A program made the translations under genes and the position numbers. This document shows positions 21,553 to 30,018 of a stretch of 64,000 nucleotides of DNA, one piece after another. The stretch covers positions 220,044,296-220,108,295 of the forward strand of contig CM022301.1 of the NCBI GenBank assembly GCA_011799875.1. Direction: 5' to 3'. A model generated the notes under the pieces. The model searched no databases, was not told the DNA's origin, and worked only from the letters and a program-made list of their open reading frames with translations. How positions within the stretch are numbered: the first letter of the stretch is position 1; each line of letters opens with the position of its first letter. Source of the stretch: Thinopyrum elongatum (Eukaryota; Streptophyta; Magnoliopsida; Poales; Poaceae).

Positions 21553-22046
21553 AATATCGAGTCCACTTCCCATCCGGTCACCCATCTCATGACTACTCCA
21601 GCCTCAGCACAGTTAACTTGGGAGTTCTGTTAGATGAGCTATCGGTAGGGAAGCTGGTCCTTGCTGATATAGGATGCCTCTTCGTATCCTTTATTGCGTA
21701 CACGGATGACCGCCTGTTACCGCCCAATGGTCAATGCCACATCCCCCGCGAAAGTAGAAGCTTCCCTCCCTCGTCTAACTGCTTCCCGCGTTTTCCCCTA
21801 TTTTTTCCGCCAGCCCACCTATAGAACCGCCTAGCGCCGGCCAATTCCTCTCCAAACACCTAGCGAGGCGGTTGAACCGAACAAGTCTAGAATTGTTTCT
21901 AGTGGATTCATTGACGTGGCACCGGAAGGGTGTGATAGCTGACTCTGAAAAAATAATTGACTACCACGTTGGCATAAATGAGCATGGGGCCCACTTGTCA
22001 GCGTGCTGGACGGAGGAAGTAACACAAGACAAAATGGAGCGCGGAA
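21553..22046. other. Gene-free stretch
   Basis: No gene supported. GGTTGAACCGAACAAG (about 21870) matches the right end of the Tourist-like MITE at 17860-17986 and may be the remnant of another copy. Confidence 0.35.
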
Positions 22047-22331
22047 GAGCAAGTACAATAAGGTGATGTAGGCGGGCTGTAAGGCTTTAAATAATATATT
22101 TTTGCTTAGTTGGATGAGAGAAAAAAGGCGAGAGAAGAGAAGCGGGCTACAAACTTACAACCGGCTATAGCACGAGCTCCAACACCTTTTGTGAGAGAAA
22201 TGTGTGGGCCATATATTAATGATGTAGTATACTAGTATGACTAACTATTGTATGAGTGGGCTATAAGATTGGCTATAAGTGACATGGCAAATTCATATAG
22301 CCGGCTGTTGGCTATACTATTAACCATGCTC
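22047..22331. mobile_element. MITE-like inverted-repeat element (~285 bp)
   Basis: Ends are GAGCA(A)GT(A)CAATA on the left and, inverted, GAGCATGGTTAATA on the right. Complementary internal words (GGCTATAGC / GGCTATAAG, AGCCGGCTGTTGGCTA) fit a fold-back element. A target duplication could not be identified, so the superfamily is open. Confidence 0.5.
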
Positions 22332-22360
22332 GAAGGGTGCGAATCGATTGGCTCATGTGT

Positions 22361-22631
22361 GATGACCACTGGGGCAATCCACTCAGATTGTACATAATAA
22401 ACAAATTTGTGCAAACACGACCGGATTTCATTACATTTACATAAAATAACCGGTTTCCATGCGGAGTAGGTTTCTCGGATTCCACGTGGGTTTAATGTAG
22501 GCGTTTAAATGCGGTGAGGAGGCTCGTTCAGCCGGGCGTGCAGCGGGCGGCGCCCTCGGCCAGCGCGCCGCTTCAATGGCAGACGCAGTGAGAGGTTGCA
22601 TCCGCCCTGTGCCGCCTTGACCGTGGACCTT
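22361..22631. repeat. Short, internally deleted copy of 18191-19542
   Basis: 271 bp made of three blocks collinear with 18191-18226, 18611-18682 and about 19360-19542 of the long copy, in the same orientation. The GC-rich ORF core is absent. Confidence 0.7.
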
Positions 22632-22804
22632 AGTACATTAGTCGTTTGATTCATTGGATTGAATCCTATAGGAATTTTTACCTATAGTATGAAGTCACGT
22701 GTACTACTATAACATTTCATTGGAAATCTATAGAATCCGCTCCAACTTTTTTTTTCACTTCCTTTCTTTCTCCTGTGGCATCAAACACTCAGTGCTGATA
22801 CTAT

Positions 22805-23655
22805 GGGACAATTTTTTTACCACAGCATGTTGCTTCCATGTCAAGACACCGTGCCAAGTTTCATGATTTTTAGGCGAGTTTTGGATTCACAAGAATTTAA
22901 AACCCAAGTTTCTCAATGTTTTCGGCCGAGCCACGATGCCCAGATGTTTAAAGTTCATTCCCATTTCTTGCATGGGACCTAAATATTCACCCAAGGACAC
23001 ATATATGATTTTCAACCCATTTTGGTGCACTATAGCATGTGCCTGTAGTTCAAATTTTAATTATGCACATTAAATGCCTAGAAAACTCAATTAATGTATA
23101 AAAAAGGCCAAATGAACCTGGAATAATTCCAAATTTTAGCACGACACTCCTATTGGTCTATGTTGCCTCTGTACAAAAAATCAAGGCAGGAAGAGGCAGC
23201 GCATGTCGTTTCGCCCACAAAGGTGACAAGTTCCCTATCGGAACCATGAGGCTTTTTGAGAGAAGCTACGGGTTGTAAGAAGCTTATACCAAAACTTGTC
23301 CCAAATCGGACAAAATTTTAACCACAACATGTTGGTGCCATGTCAAGACACCATGCCAAGTTTCATGATTTTTAGGCAAGTTTTGGATTTACAGGAATTT
23401 TAAAACCAAGTTTCTCAATGTTTTCGGCCAAACCACGACGCCCAGATGTTTGAAATTCATTCCCATTTCTTGCATGGGACCTAAACATTCAATCAAGGAC
23501 ACATAAATCAACCCGCTTTGGTGCACTGGAGCATGTGCCTGTAGTTCAAATTTGAATTATGCACATTAAATGCCTAGAAACTCAATTAATGTATAAAAAA
23601 GGCCAAATGAACCCTGAATAATTCCAAATTTTAACACGACACTCCTATAGTTGCA
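22805..23655. repeat. Satellite-like ~502-bp direct repeat, 1.7 units
   Basis: ACCACA(G/A)CATGTTG at 22819 and 23321 begins two collinear copies. Shared words include TCAAGACACC.TGCCAAGTTT, TTTCTCAATGTTTTCGGCC, TTCATTCCCATTTCTTGCAT, GCATGTGCCTGTAGTTCAAA and CACGACACTCCTAT. The second copy stops near 23655. From memory it resembles a dispersed Triticeae tandem repeat with a ~500-bp unit; the name is not certain. Confidence 0.75.
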
Positions 23656-24441
23656 TGTTCACTATGGAGAAATGTTCTAGCAATTCAAACACCGTACTTT
23701 CCCGCCGTAACCCCATTTTGTCTATCAAATCAAATGAAAAAAAATCAAGTACACCACAGACAGTTTATTAGCAAGAATCATGTGCGATGCAGTATAAAAT
23801 ATCTTGGGGCACTCTCATGTTTGGCTTATGCTGGAAGCTTCGTCGGCTATAGTCCACTGGCCGCACGTCAACCACACTTGCGCGCCAGTTTTTCGCTGCA
23901 CCGAGTGAAAAATTTCGACAATCGTGGAAATATTTAGCTCCCCGCCCTCTTCCCTTGACCAAAAGCCGCATTTCCACTATTTCCTCCTTCCTTTCCAAGT
24001 TCAAACATTCACTGCTTGCTTGCAGCGCCGCCTCCTCACCAACAACGCTCCTTCCTGCTGTGTGGACTCATCGATATAGTCAGGTAATCCACACCCCACC
24101 CCCATCCTCCTGTTCCTTCTCCATCCGACATGCCTCGACCGCCAGCGCGACACCTTCCACCCAAATCACTGCCCCATCCTCCAAATAAGCGTCGCCCATA
24201 GCTATTTTGCATGTAGTATTGCCAGGAGCTCAAAGAGCATTTGGCAGCGGAGAAGCAAATTACGGCCACACGCGCGAATGAGGGCACGATGGCTACCATG
24301 CGTGCTGGACACCAGATCTTGGAGGAGCACCTCACTATCGAGGCCACAGTTGATGCCTCGCGCGTAGACGCCACCACATGGTTGGATGCTTTAAACAATA
24401 GTTCGTGGTGTTTTCTCGAGGCCACCGCCAGTGCCTTCTAG
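23656..24441 (+). other. Gene-like remnant with one plausible exon (24228-24441)
   Basis: A pyrimidine-rich then C-rich stretch (23940-24190) looks like a plant leader or first exon. CAG/GAGCTC at 24225-24228 is a plausible acceptor. From there an open frame runs to TAG at 24439-24441 (71 codons), giving a Glu/Ala/Thr-rich, probably helical peptide (LAAEKQITATRANEGTMATM then ILEEHLTIEATVDAS). No domain recognised. It lies ~0.8 kb upstream of the B3 remnant on the same strand and could be part of the same decayed locus, but its own stop codon argues against a direct join. Confidence 0.3.
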
Positions 24442-24508
24442 TGAATTGTCCTCTGTAATGTTAATATGCAATTTGATCTTTTGAAATGTGATGTTCAGTT
24501 AACAGTTT

Positions 24509-24945
24509 GGTTCATTTGTTGTGATGTTCAGTTAACTATTTGGTTCAATTCTGAAATGTGATGTTTAATTCTTGTGGGTACAATTTTTTATTGTTAAGCA
24601 TGTGAGAAATAAAATCAAATTTGTATGTACTCTATACATGAGAAACATATACAATTGCTATATTTCCTAGTAGTTCTTAAGCATGCTTGGTTTGGTTAAC
24701 TATCCAATCTTTTAGTATATGTTATATGCTACAATGTGGTGCTTAGTTAACTAATTGGTTCATTTGTTGTGGTGTCCAGTTAACTATTTGGTTCAATTCC
24801 GCAATGTGATGTTCATTTGTTGTGGGTACATTTTGCATTGTTATGCATGTGAGAAATAAATCGAATTTGGCTACACTAAATACATGAGAAACACATAGAA
24901 TTGCTATATTATTAGCATGCTTGGTTTGGTTAACTAGCTTTTCCA
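24509..24945. repeat. ~248-bp tandem duplication in AT-rich spacer
   Basis: GGTTCATTTGTTGTG(A/G)TGT at 24509 and 24757 begins two collinear copies. They share GTTAACTATTTGGTTCAATTC, TGTGGGTACA, CATGTGAGAAATAAA, TACATGAGAAACA.AT and GCATGCTTGGTTTGGTTAAC. No coding content. Confidence 0.7.
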
Positions 24946-25197
24946 TGTGGCTCGAATTAATCTGCTGGATCTGCAATTTGTTATTTTTCATTAACATATT
25001 CTAATGATAGTATGCCAACTCTCACTTAACCTGATCAATATCTGCCTTACATGTGTTGCAGGGAAACAATGGCAGGTATTGAGGTTTACCATCGAGGTTT
25101 GCACATGTATGGTCCTTTGGCTAATAGCACATTATTGTGCAATTGCAGGAACCATTATAATATTTAGGTTTTTAACAATTTGGTGTTGCACATGTAG

Positions 25198-25713
25198 GTC
25201 CCGCTGTCAGAGGTTTAGACCCGCTGTTCGACCCATTTTGCATATGGGGAAATGAGATGTCCATGAATATCAGTCAAGTCAAGAAACTCAGAAAGATTAT
25301 TAGGATAAAGAAACTAGCGACGAATAACAGCAAGATCTTTGTTTGCACAATGAAGAAGACATCAGTCAACTATAGGATGGTAGTAACTCTTTTACCTTGT
25401 TTTTTCCCTTTGTGCCATTTCAAAATTTAGAACATATATTTATGCATATCTTTGTTTTCGGTCCGTTCCAAAGCAGTTCACCGATAGTTATCTCTCAAAC
25501 CACCTGCATGGTCAATAGGCGAGGAAGGTATTCATTCAACACCCACAGTACAATATTGAAGTCTTCCTCAAGAGGACGAAGGTTTGTCCTGCAATTATCC
25601 ACAACCACTGGCCTAAAGTTGCAAGGACATTCAACATCACTGAAGGCTCAATATTCGCCTTCCGCTTCAGCAATTTTCCAGATGAGATTCATCTGTCTAT
25701 TTACCATGTATGA
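25198..25713 (+). pseudogene. B3 DNA-binding domain gene fragment (decayed)
   Basis: Piece 1 begins after a GTAG acceptor at 25197, carries a Lys/Arg-rich stretch (VKKLRKIIRIKKLATN) and KIFVCTMKK, and ends at a GT donor after 25379. Piece 2 (about 25450-25713) reads PKQFTDSYLSNHLHG, then KVFIQHPQYNIEVFLKR, IIHNHWPKVARTFNIT and GSIFAFRFSNFPDEIHLSIY, ending at TGA 25711. The order of a basic strand, PKQF..YLSNHL, H.W..V...N...GSIFAF.F and a final I.IY strand fits the plant B3 fold, which binds DNA in transcription factors. Two lesions: TAG at 25516-25518 within the domain, and a splice phase between the pieces that does not match the frame. I infer a pseudogene. The family call rests on recognising the pattern by eye. 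Confidence 0.6.
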
Positions 25714-26139
25714 TGCTACTTTCCAAAGGTTTTAGATGTTGCATGTGAAACTTGGTGATGTTGTGTAATGGCATAGCTAGCTATATGCCTATATGGTGTA
25801 ACTAAGTGCTGAAGCTATCTGATGTTGTACTCTAATGTAATTAAATTATGAAATCCTGGTTGCCGTAATACAGATATGGAATATATGGTGTGTTTGATAT
25901 GAAATGTCGATTTGATTACTAAATGGATTATCAATAATAGGCCAATTAGCCTACTTATTGGGATTTTCTATTGCAGATGGTTTCTCAGACAACACCGTGG
26001 GCGATGAACTCAAACAACCCACACAGTTTCTAGAAATTAGGCGTGTTGGATCAATGAACAATCACACACGACTTCCGCCCGACAATGTTTGCGTTAGGCC
26101 ACCTTGCACAAATGTTTCCACATTAAAATTGTGTGTGAT
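25714..26139 (+). other. Sequence between the B3 remnant and element B
   Basis: AT-rich spacer followed, after TTGCAG at 25976, by an open stretch (about 25977-26139) that could be a further exon of the B3 locus. It is cut by the insertion of element B. Bases 26135-26139 (GTGAT) are the left target duplication. Joined to 50353, the sequence continues into CACTA-like DNA, so the exon interpretation is weak. Confidence 0.3.
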
Positions 26140-27732
26140 TGATACGTCTCCAACGTATCTATAATTTTTTCTTGTTCCATGCTGTTATATTATCGTTCTT
26201 GGATGTTTTACAATCATTTTATAGCAACTTTATATCATTTTTTGGGACTAACCTATTGACATAGTGCCCAGTGCCAGTTGCTATTTTTTGTTTGTTTTAC
26301 TTTGCAGAATATCAGTACCAAACGGAGTCCAAACGCAGCGACACTTTTTGGAGAATTTTTATGGACCAGAAGGAACAACTTGGGCCAAAGAAGTACCAGA
26401 GGGGTGCCCCGAGGGGGGCACAACCCACCTGGGCGCGCCTGGGGGCCCAGGCGCGCCCTGGTGGGTTGTGCCCACCTCGGTGGCCTCTCGCACCGCCTCT
26501 TCATCCTATAAATACCCAAATATTCCAAAAACCCTAGGGGAGTCGACGAAACACAATTCCAGCCGCTGCAAGTTCCAGAACCACGAGATCCAATCTAGAC
26601 ACCATCACGGAGGGGTTCATCATCCTCATTGGTGCCTCTCCGATGATGCGTGAGTAGTTAGTTGTAGACCTACGGGTCCATAGGCAGTAGCTAGATGGCT
26701 ACTTCTCTCTTTTTGATTCTCAATACAATGGTCTCTTGGAGATCTATTTGATGTAACTCTTTTTGCTGTGTGTTTGTTGGGATCCGATGAACTTTGAGTT
26801 TATGATCAGATCTATATCCATGAAAGTTATTTGAGTTCTTTGATCTCTTTTATGCATGATTACTTATAGCCTCGTATTTCTTCTTCGAATCTTTGGTTTA
26901 GCTAGGCCAACTAGATCGATTTTTCTTGCCACGGGAAGAGGTGCTTTGTGATGGGTTCGATCGTGCGGTGTTCTTTCCCAGTGACAGAAGGGGCAGCAAG
27001 ACATGCATGTATCGTTGCTATTAAGGATAACAAGATGGGGGATATTCCTACATGAATAGATCTCGTCTACATCATGTCATCATTCTTATTGCATTACTCC
27101 GTTTCTCCATGAACTTAATACACTAGATGCATGCTGGATAGCGATCGATGTGTGGAGTAATAGTAGTAGATGCAGGCAGGAGTCGGTCTACTAATCTTGG
27201 ACGTGATGCCTATATAATGATCATTGCCTGGATATCGTCATAATTATCTGATGTTCTATTAATTGCCCAACAGTAATTTGTTCACCCACCGTATGCTATT
27301 TTCTTGAGAGAAGTCACTAGTGAAATCTACGGCCCCCAGGTCTATTCTTTATCATATTTGCTTCGAGATCTATTTTTATTCGCTTTTATTTTCAGATCTA
27401 TTATTCCAAAAACCCAAAAATACCTTGCTGCACCTTTTTGTTATTTATTTTATTTCGCATTTTATCGAGAGCTATTTACCCAATCTATACAATTTTTATC
27501 CCGTCAACTTGACAATTTCTGGCACCGTTACCCGTAGAGGGATTGACAACCCCTCCTAATCGTCGGGTTGCAAGTATTTGTTATTTGTGTGTAGGTACCA
27601 ATTACATAGTGTTGCTTGGTTCTCCTACTGGATTGATACCTTGGTTTCATAACTGAGGGAAATACCTACCGTAGCTGTGCTGCATCATCCCTTCCTCTTT
27701 GGGGAAATACCAACGTAGTTCAAGCGACATCA
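26140..27732 (+). repeat. 5' LTR of element B
   Basis: TGATACG...GACATCA. It contains a near-perfect 58-nt palindrome (26416-26473) just before the TATA box. The R/U5 part carries the same words as the element A LTRs in the opposite orientation (GATCCGATGAA, CTAGATGCATGCTGGATAGCG, GTGTGGAGTAATAGTAGTAG). Confidence 0.95.
26507..26514 (+). promoter_or_regulatory. TATA box in 5' LTR of element B
   Basis: TATAAATA followed within ~25-35 bp by AAACCCTAGGGGAG, a typical plant LTR start region. The same box is at 32834-32841 in the 3' LTR. Confidence 0.65.
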
Positions 27733-27743
27733 AAAGGAATTTC

Positions 27744-27761
27744 TGGCGCCGTTGCCGGGGA
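27744..27761 (+). promoter_or_regulatory. Primer-binding site of element B (tRNA-Asp)
   Basis: TGGCGCCGTTGCCGGGGA, the exact complement of the plant tRNA-Asp 3' end as I remember it, 11 nt after the LTR. Confidence 0.85.
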
Positions 27762-27949
27762 GACATCATCAACATCTATCAGGTTCCTAATCACAAATCT
27801 CATCTCCTTGCAATTTACATTATTTGCCATTTGCCTCTCGTTTTCATCTCCCCCACTTCACAAAAATTTTCCATTTTATTCACCCTCTTTTTTGTTCGCA
27901 AATTCTCGTCAGATCTATTTTTGTGTGCAGTCTTGTTTGCGTAGTCACG

Positions 27950-28651
27950 ATGACTCAAGAAAACACTAAGTTGTGTGACTTTTTCAATACCAACAATAAT
28001 GATTTTATTAGCACTCCGATTGATCCTCCCGCCACTAGTGCGGAATCTTGTGATATTAATGCCGCTTTGTTGAATCTTGTTATGAAAGATCAATTTTCTG
28101 GTACTCCTAATGAGGATGCCGCGTCCCATCTAAACACATTCGTAGAACTTTGCGATATGCAAAAGAAAAAAGATGTGGACAATGATATTGTGAAGTTGAA
28201 ATTATTTCTGTTTTCTTTGCGATATCGTGCAAAAAGTTGGTTTTCTTCTTTGCCTCACAATCGTATCGATTCTTGGCATAAATGCAAAGATGCTTTCATT
28301 ACTAAGTATTTTCTGCTCGCGAAAATTATTTCCCTTAGAACTCAAATCATGAATTTCAAGCAACTTGAGCATGAACATGTTGCACAATCTTGGGAAAGAA
28401 TGAAATTGATGCTAAGACATTGCCCTATTCATGGTTTAAATCTTTGGATGATCATACAAAAATTTTATGCGGGATTGAACTTTGTTTCTAGAAATCTTTT
28501 AGACTCCGCCGCGGGTGGTACTTTTATGGAAATTACTTTGGGTGAAGCTACTAAATTGCTTGATAATATTATGTCAAATTATTCACAATGGCACACCGAA
28601 AGAGCACCTACTAGTAAAAAGTTAATTCGGTTGAAGAAATTAGTACTTTGA
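27950..28651 (+). CDS. Retrotransposon Gag (N-terminal part, frameshifted)
   Basis: The ATG at 27950 (MTQENTKLCDFF) is the natural start; the open frame upstream to 27824 is leader sequence. The protein contains the retrotransposon Gag core typical of plant gypsy elements: L.LFLFSLRYRAKSWFSSLP followed by ID.WHKCKDAFITKYF, then a helical region with W..MK.ML..CP. This domain assembles the particle that packages the element's RNA. The frame ends at TGA 28649. The downstream frame is open only from about 28618, and its ORF carries on the same polyprotein type, so I infer a one-base frameshift between 28618 and 28651. No CCHC zinc knuckle is present. Confidence 0.85.
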   Translation: MTQENTKLCDFFNTNNNDFISTPIDPPATSAESCDINAALLNLVMKDQFSGTPNEDAASHLNTFVELCDMQKKKDVDNDIVKLKLFLFSLRYRAKSWFSSLPHNRIDSWHKCKDAFITKYFLLAKIISLRTQIMNFKQLEHEHVAQSWERMKLMLRHCPIHGLNLWMIIQKFYAGLNFVSRNLLDSAAGGTFMEITLGEATKLLDNIMSNYSQWHTERAPTSKKLIRLKKLVL

Positions 28652-30018
28652 GTGAAAAAGTTGATGCTCTTATGAAATTGGTTGCTAATAAAAGTGCTCC
28701 TATTGATCTTAATGATGTGCCTTTGTCTACTTTGATTGAGCAAAATAGTGATCCCGTAGATGTGAATTTTGTCTCGCGGAGCAATTTTAATAACAATGCT
28801 TATAGAGGTAATTTTAATCCTAGGCCTTTTCCTGGAAATTCCTCTGATAATTATGGTAATTCCTATGGTAATCCTTCTTACAATAATAATAGGAACACCT
28901 CTGATCTTGAGAATAATATTAAAGAATTTATCAATGGTCAAAAGGTTTTAAATGCTACGATAGAAGAAAAGTTGAATAAGATTGATGATATGCCCAGAAG
29001 CATTGATAGAATCTCTCATGATGTAGAAAATCTCAAGTTGAAATTTTTTGTACCCAAGGTTGATGAATCAATTAAAGCTTTATATGTTTCTATGGATGAA
29101 AGCAAGAAAAGAACCGCTATGCTTAGAGCTAAACAAGAATTTTTAGAAAGAGCGTTTTCTAGTGATTGCTTTCATAAAAATGATGAAGATCTTAGAGTGA
29201 TTGATGTTTCTTCCATTAGTAAAATTAAAATTGATGATAAAGGGACTGAAGAAGAGTCAACTTTTGTTAGAAGGCGTCCTAATAATTCGGAGGGTGAAAA
29301 TCTTGATGAAAAAATTGATAAAAGTGGGTTTGGAGAGGTCAAAACTTTAACTAGTGATGTGCCCACTCTTTTGGATTACAAAGACTTTAATTATGATAAT
29401 TGCTCTTTGATTGATTGTATTTCTTTGCTGCAATCCATGATTAAGTCACCCCATGCTTATGAACAAAATAAAGCTTTTACTAAACATATCGTAGATGCCA
29501 TTATAAAAGCTTTGGAAGAAAAGTTGGAATTAGAGATTTCAATTCCTAGAAAATTACATGATGAATGGGAACCTACCATCAAAGTCAAGATTAAAAATTA
29601 TGAGTGTTTTGCTTTATGTGATTTGGGTGCTAGTGTTTCCACAATTCCGAAATCTTTATGTGATGTGCTTGGTCTTACCGATATTGAAGAATGTTCTATT
29701 AATTTGCACTTGGCAGATTCTACTATTAAAAAGCCTTTGGGAAGAATTAATGATGTTCTTATTCTTGCAAATAGGAATTATGTGCCCATAGATTTTATTG
29801 TTCTTGATATTGATTGCAATCCGTCTTGTCCAATTATACTTGGTAGACCGTTTTTACGTACTATTGGTGCCGTGATTGATATGAAAGAAGGCAATATTAA
29901 ATTCCAATTTCCACTAAGAAAGGGTATGGAACACTTCCCTAGAACAAGAATTAAGCCACCATATGAATCAATCATGAGGGCATCCTATGGATCTAGAACT
30001 AAAGATGACAAAACTTGA
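28648..30018 (+). CDS. Gag C-terminus plus retropepsin-like aspartic protease
   Basis: About 456 codons in the +1 frame relative to the Gag ORF. Residues 46-90 are Asn-rich and lack a zinc knuckle; 90-170 is probably helical; 225-234 is KSGFGEVKTL, a motif also found twice in the element A ORF. From ~300 a retropepsin-like domain follows: the catalytic motif is DLGAS (D325) and the partner motif is IILGRPFL (396-403), both typical of plant gypsy proteases. The frame stops at TGA 30016-30018 with no RT or integrase after it. There is no convincing ATG start: the first codon of the track is TTG and the frame is continuous with Gag, so this is the second half of a broken Gag-protease polyprotein. 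Confidence 0.85.
   Translation: MSEKVDALMKLVANKSAPIDLNDVPLSTLIEQNSDPVDVNFVSRSNFNNNAYRGNFNPRPFPGNSSDNYGNSYGNPSYNNNRNTSDLENNIKEFINGQKVLNATIEEKLNKIDDMPRSIDRISHDVENLKLKFFVPKVDESIKALYVSMDESKKRTAMLRAKQEFLERAFSSDCFHKNDEDLRVIDVSSISKIKIDDKGTEEESTFVRRRPNNSEGENLDEKIDKSGFGEVKTLTSDVPTLLDYKDFNYDNCSLIDCISLLQSMIKSPHAYEQNKAFTKHIVDAIIKALEEKLELEISIPRKLHDEWEPTIKVKIKNYECFALCDLGASVSTIPKSLCDVLGLTDIEECSINLHLADSTIKKPLGRINDVLILANRNYVPIDFIVLDIDCNPSCPIILGRPFLRTIGAVIDMKEGNIKFQFPLRKGMEHFPRTRIKPPYESIMRASYGSRTKDDKT

Noticed and set aside
9210..26139. Right-hand terminus matching the CACTACAAAAA end at 9210
   Set aside because: Scanned for a TTTTTGTAGTG-like end and the inverted subterminal words; none found, so the element cannot be closed and F-box capture is left as a question.
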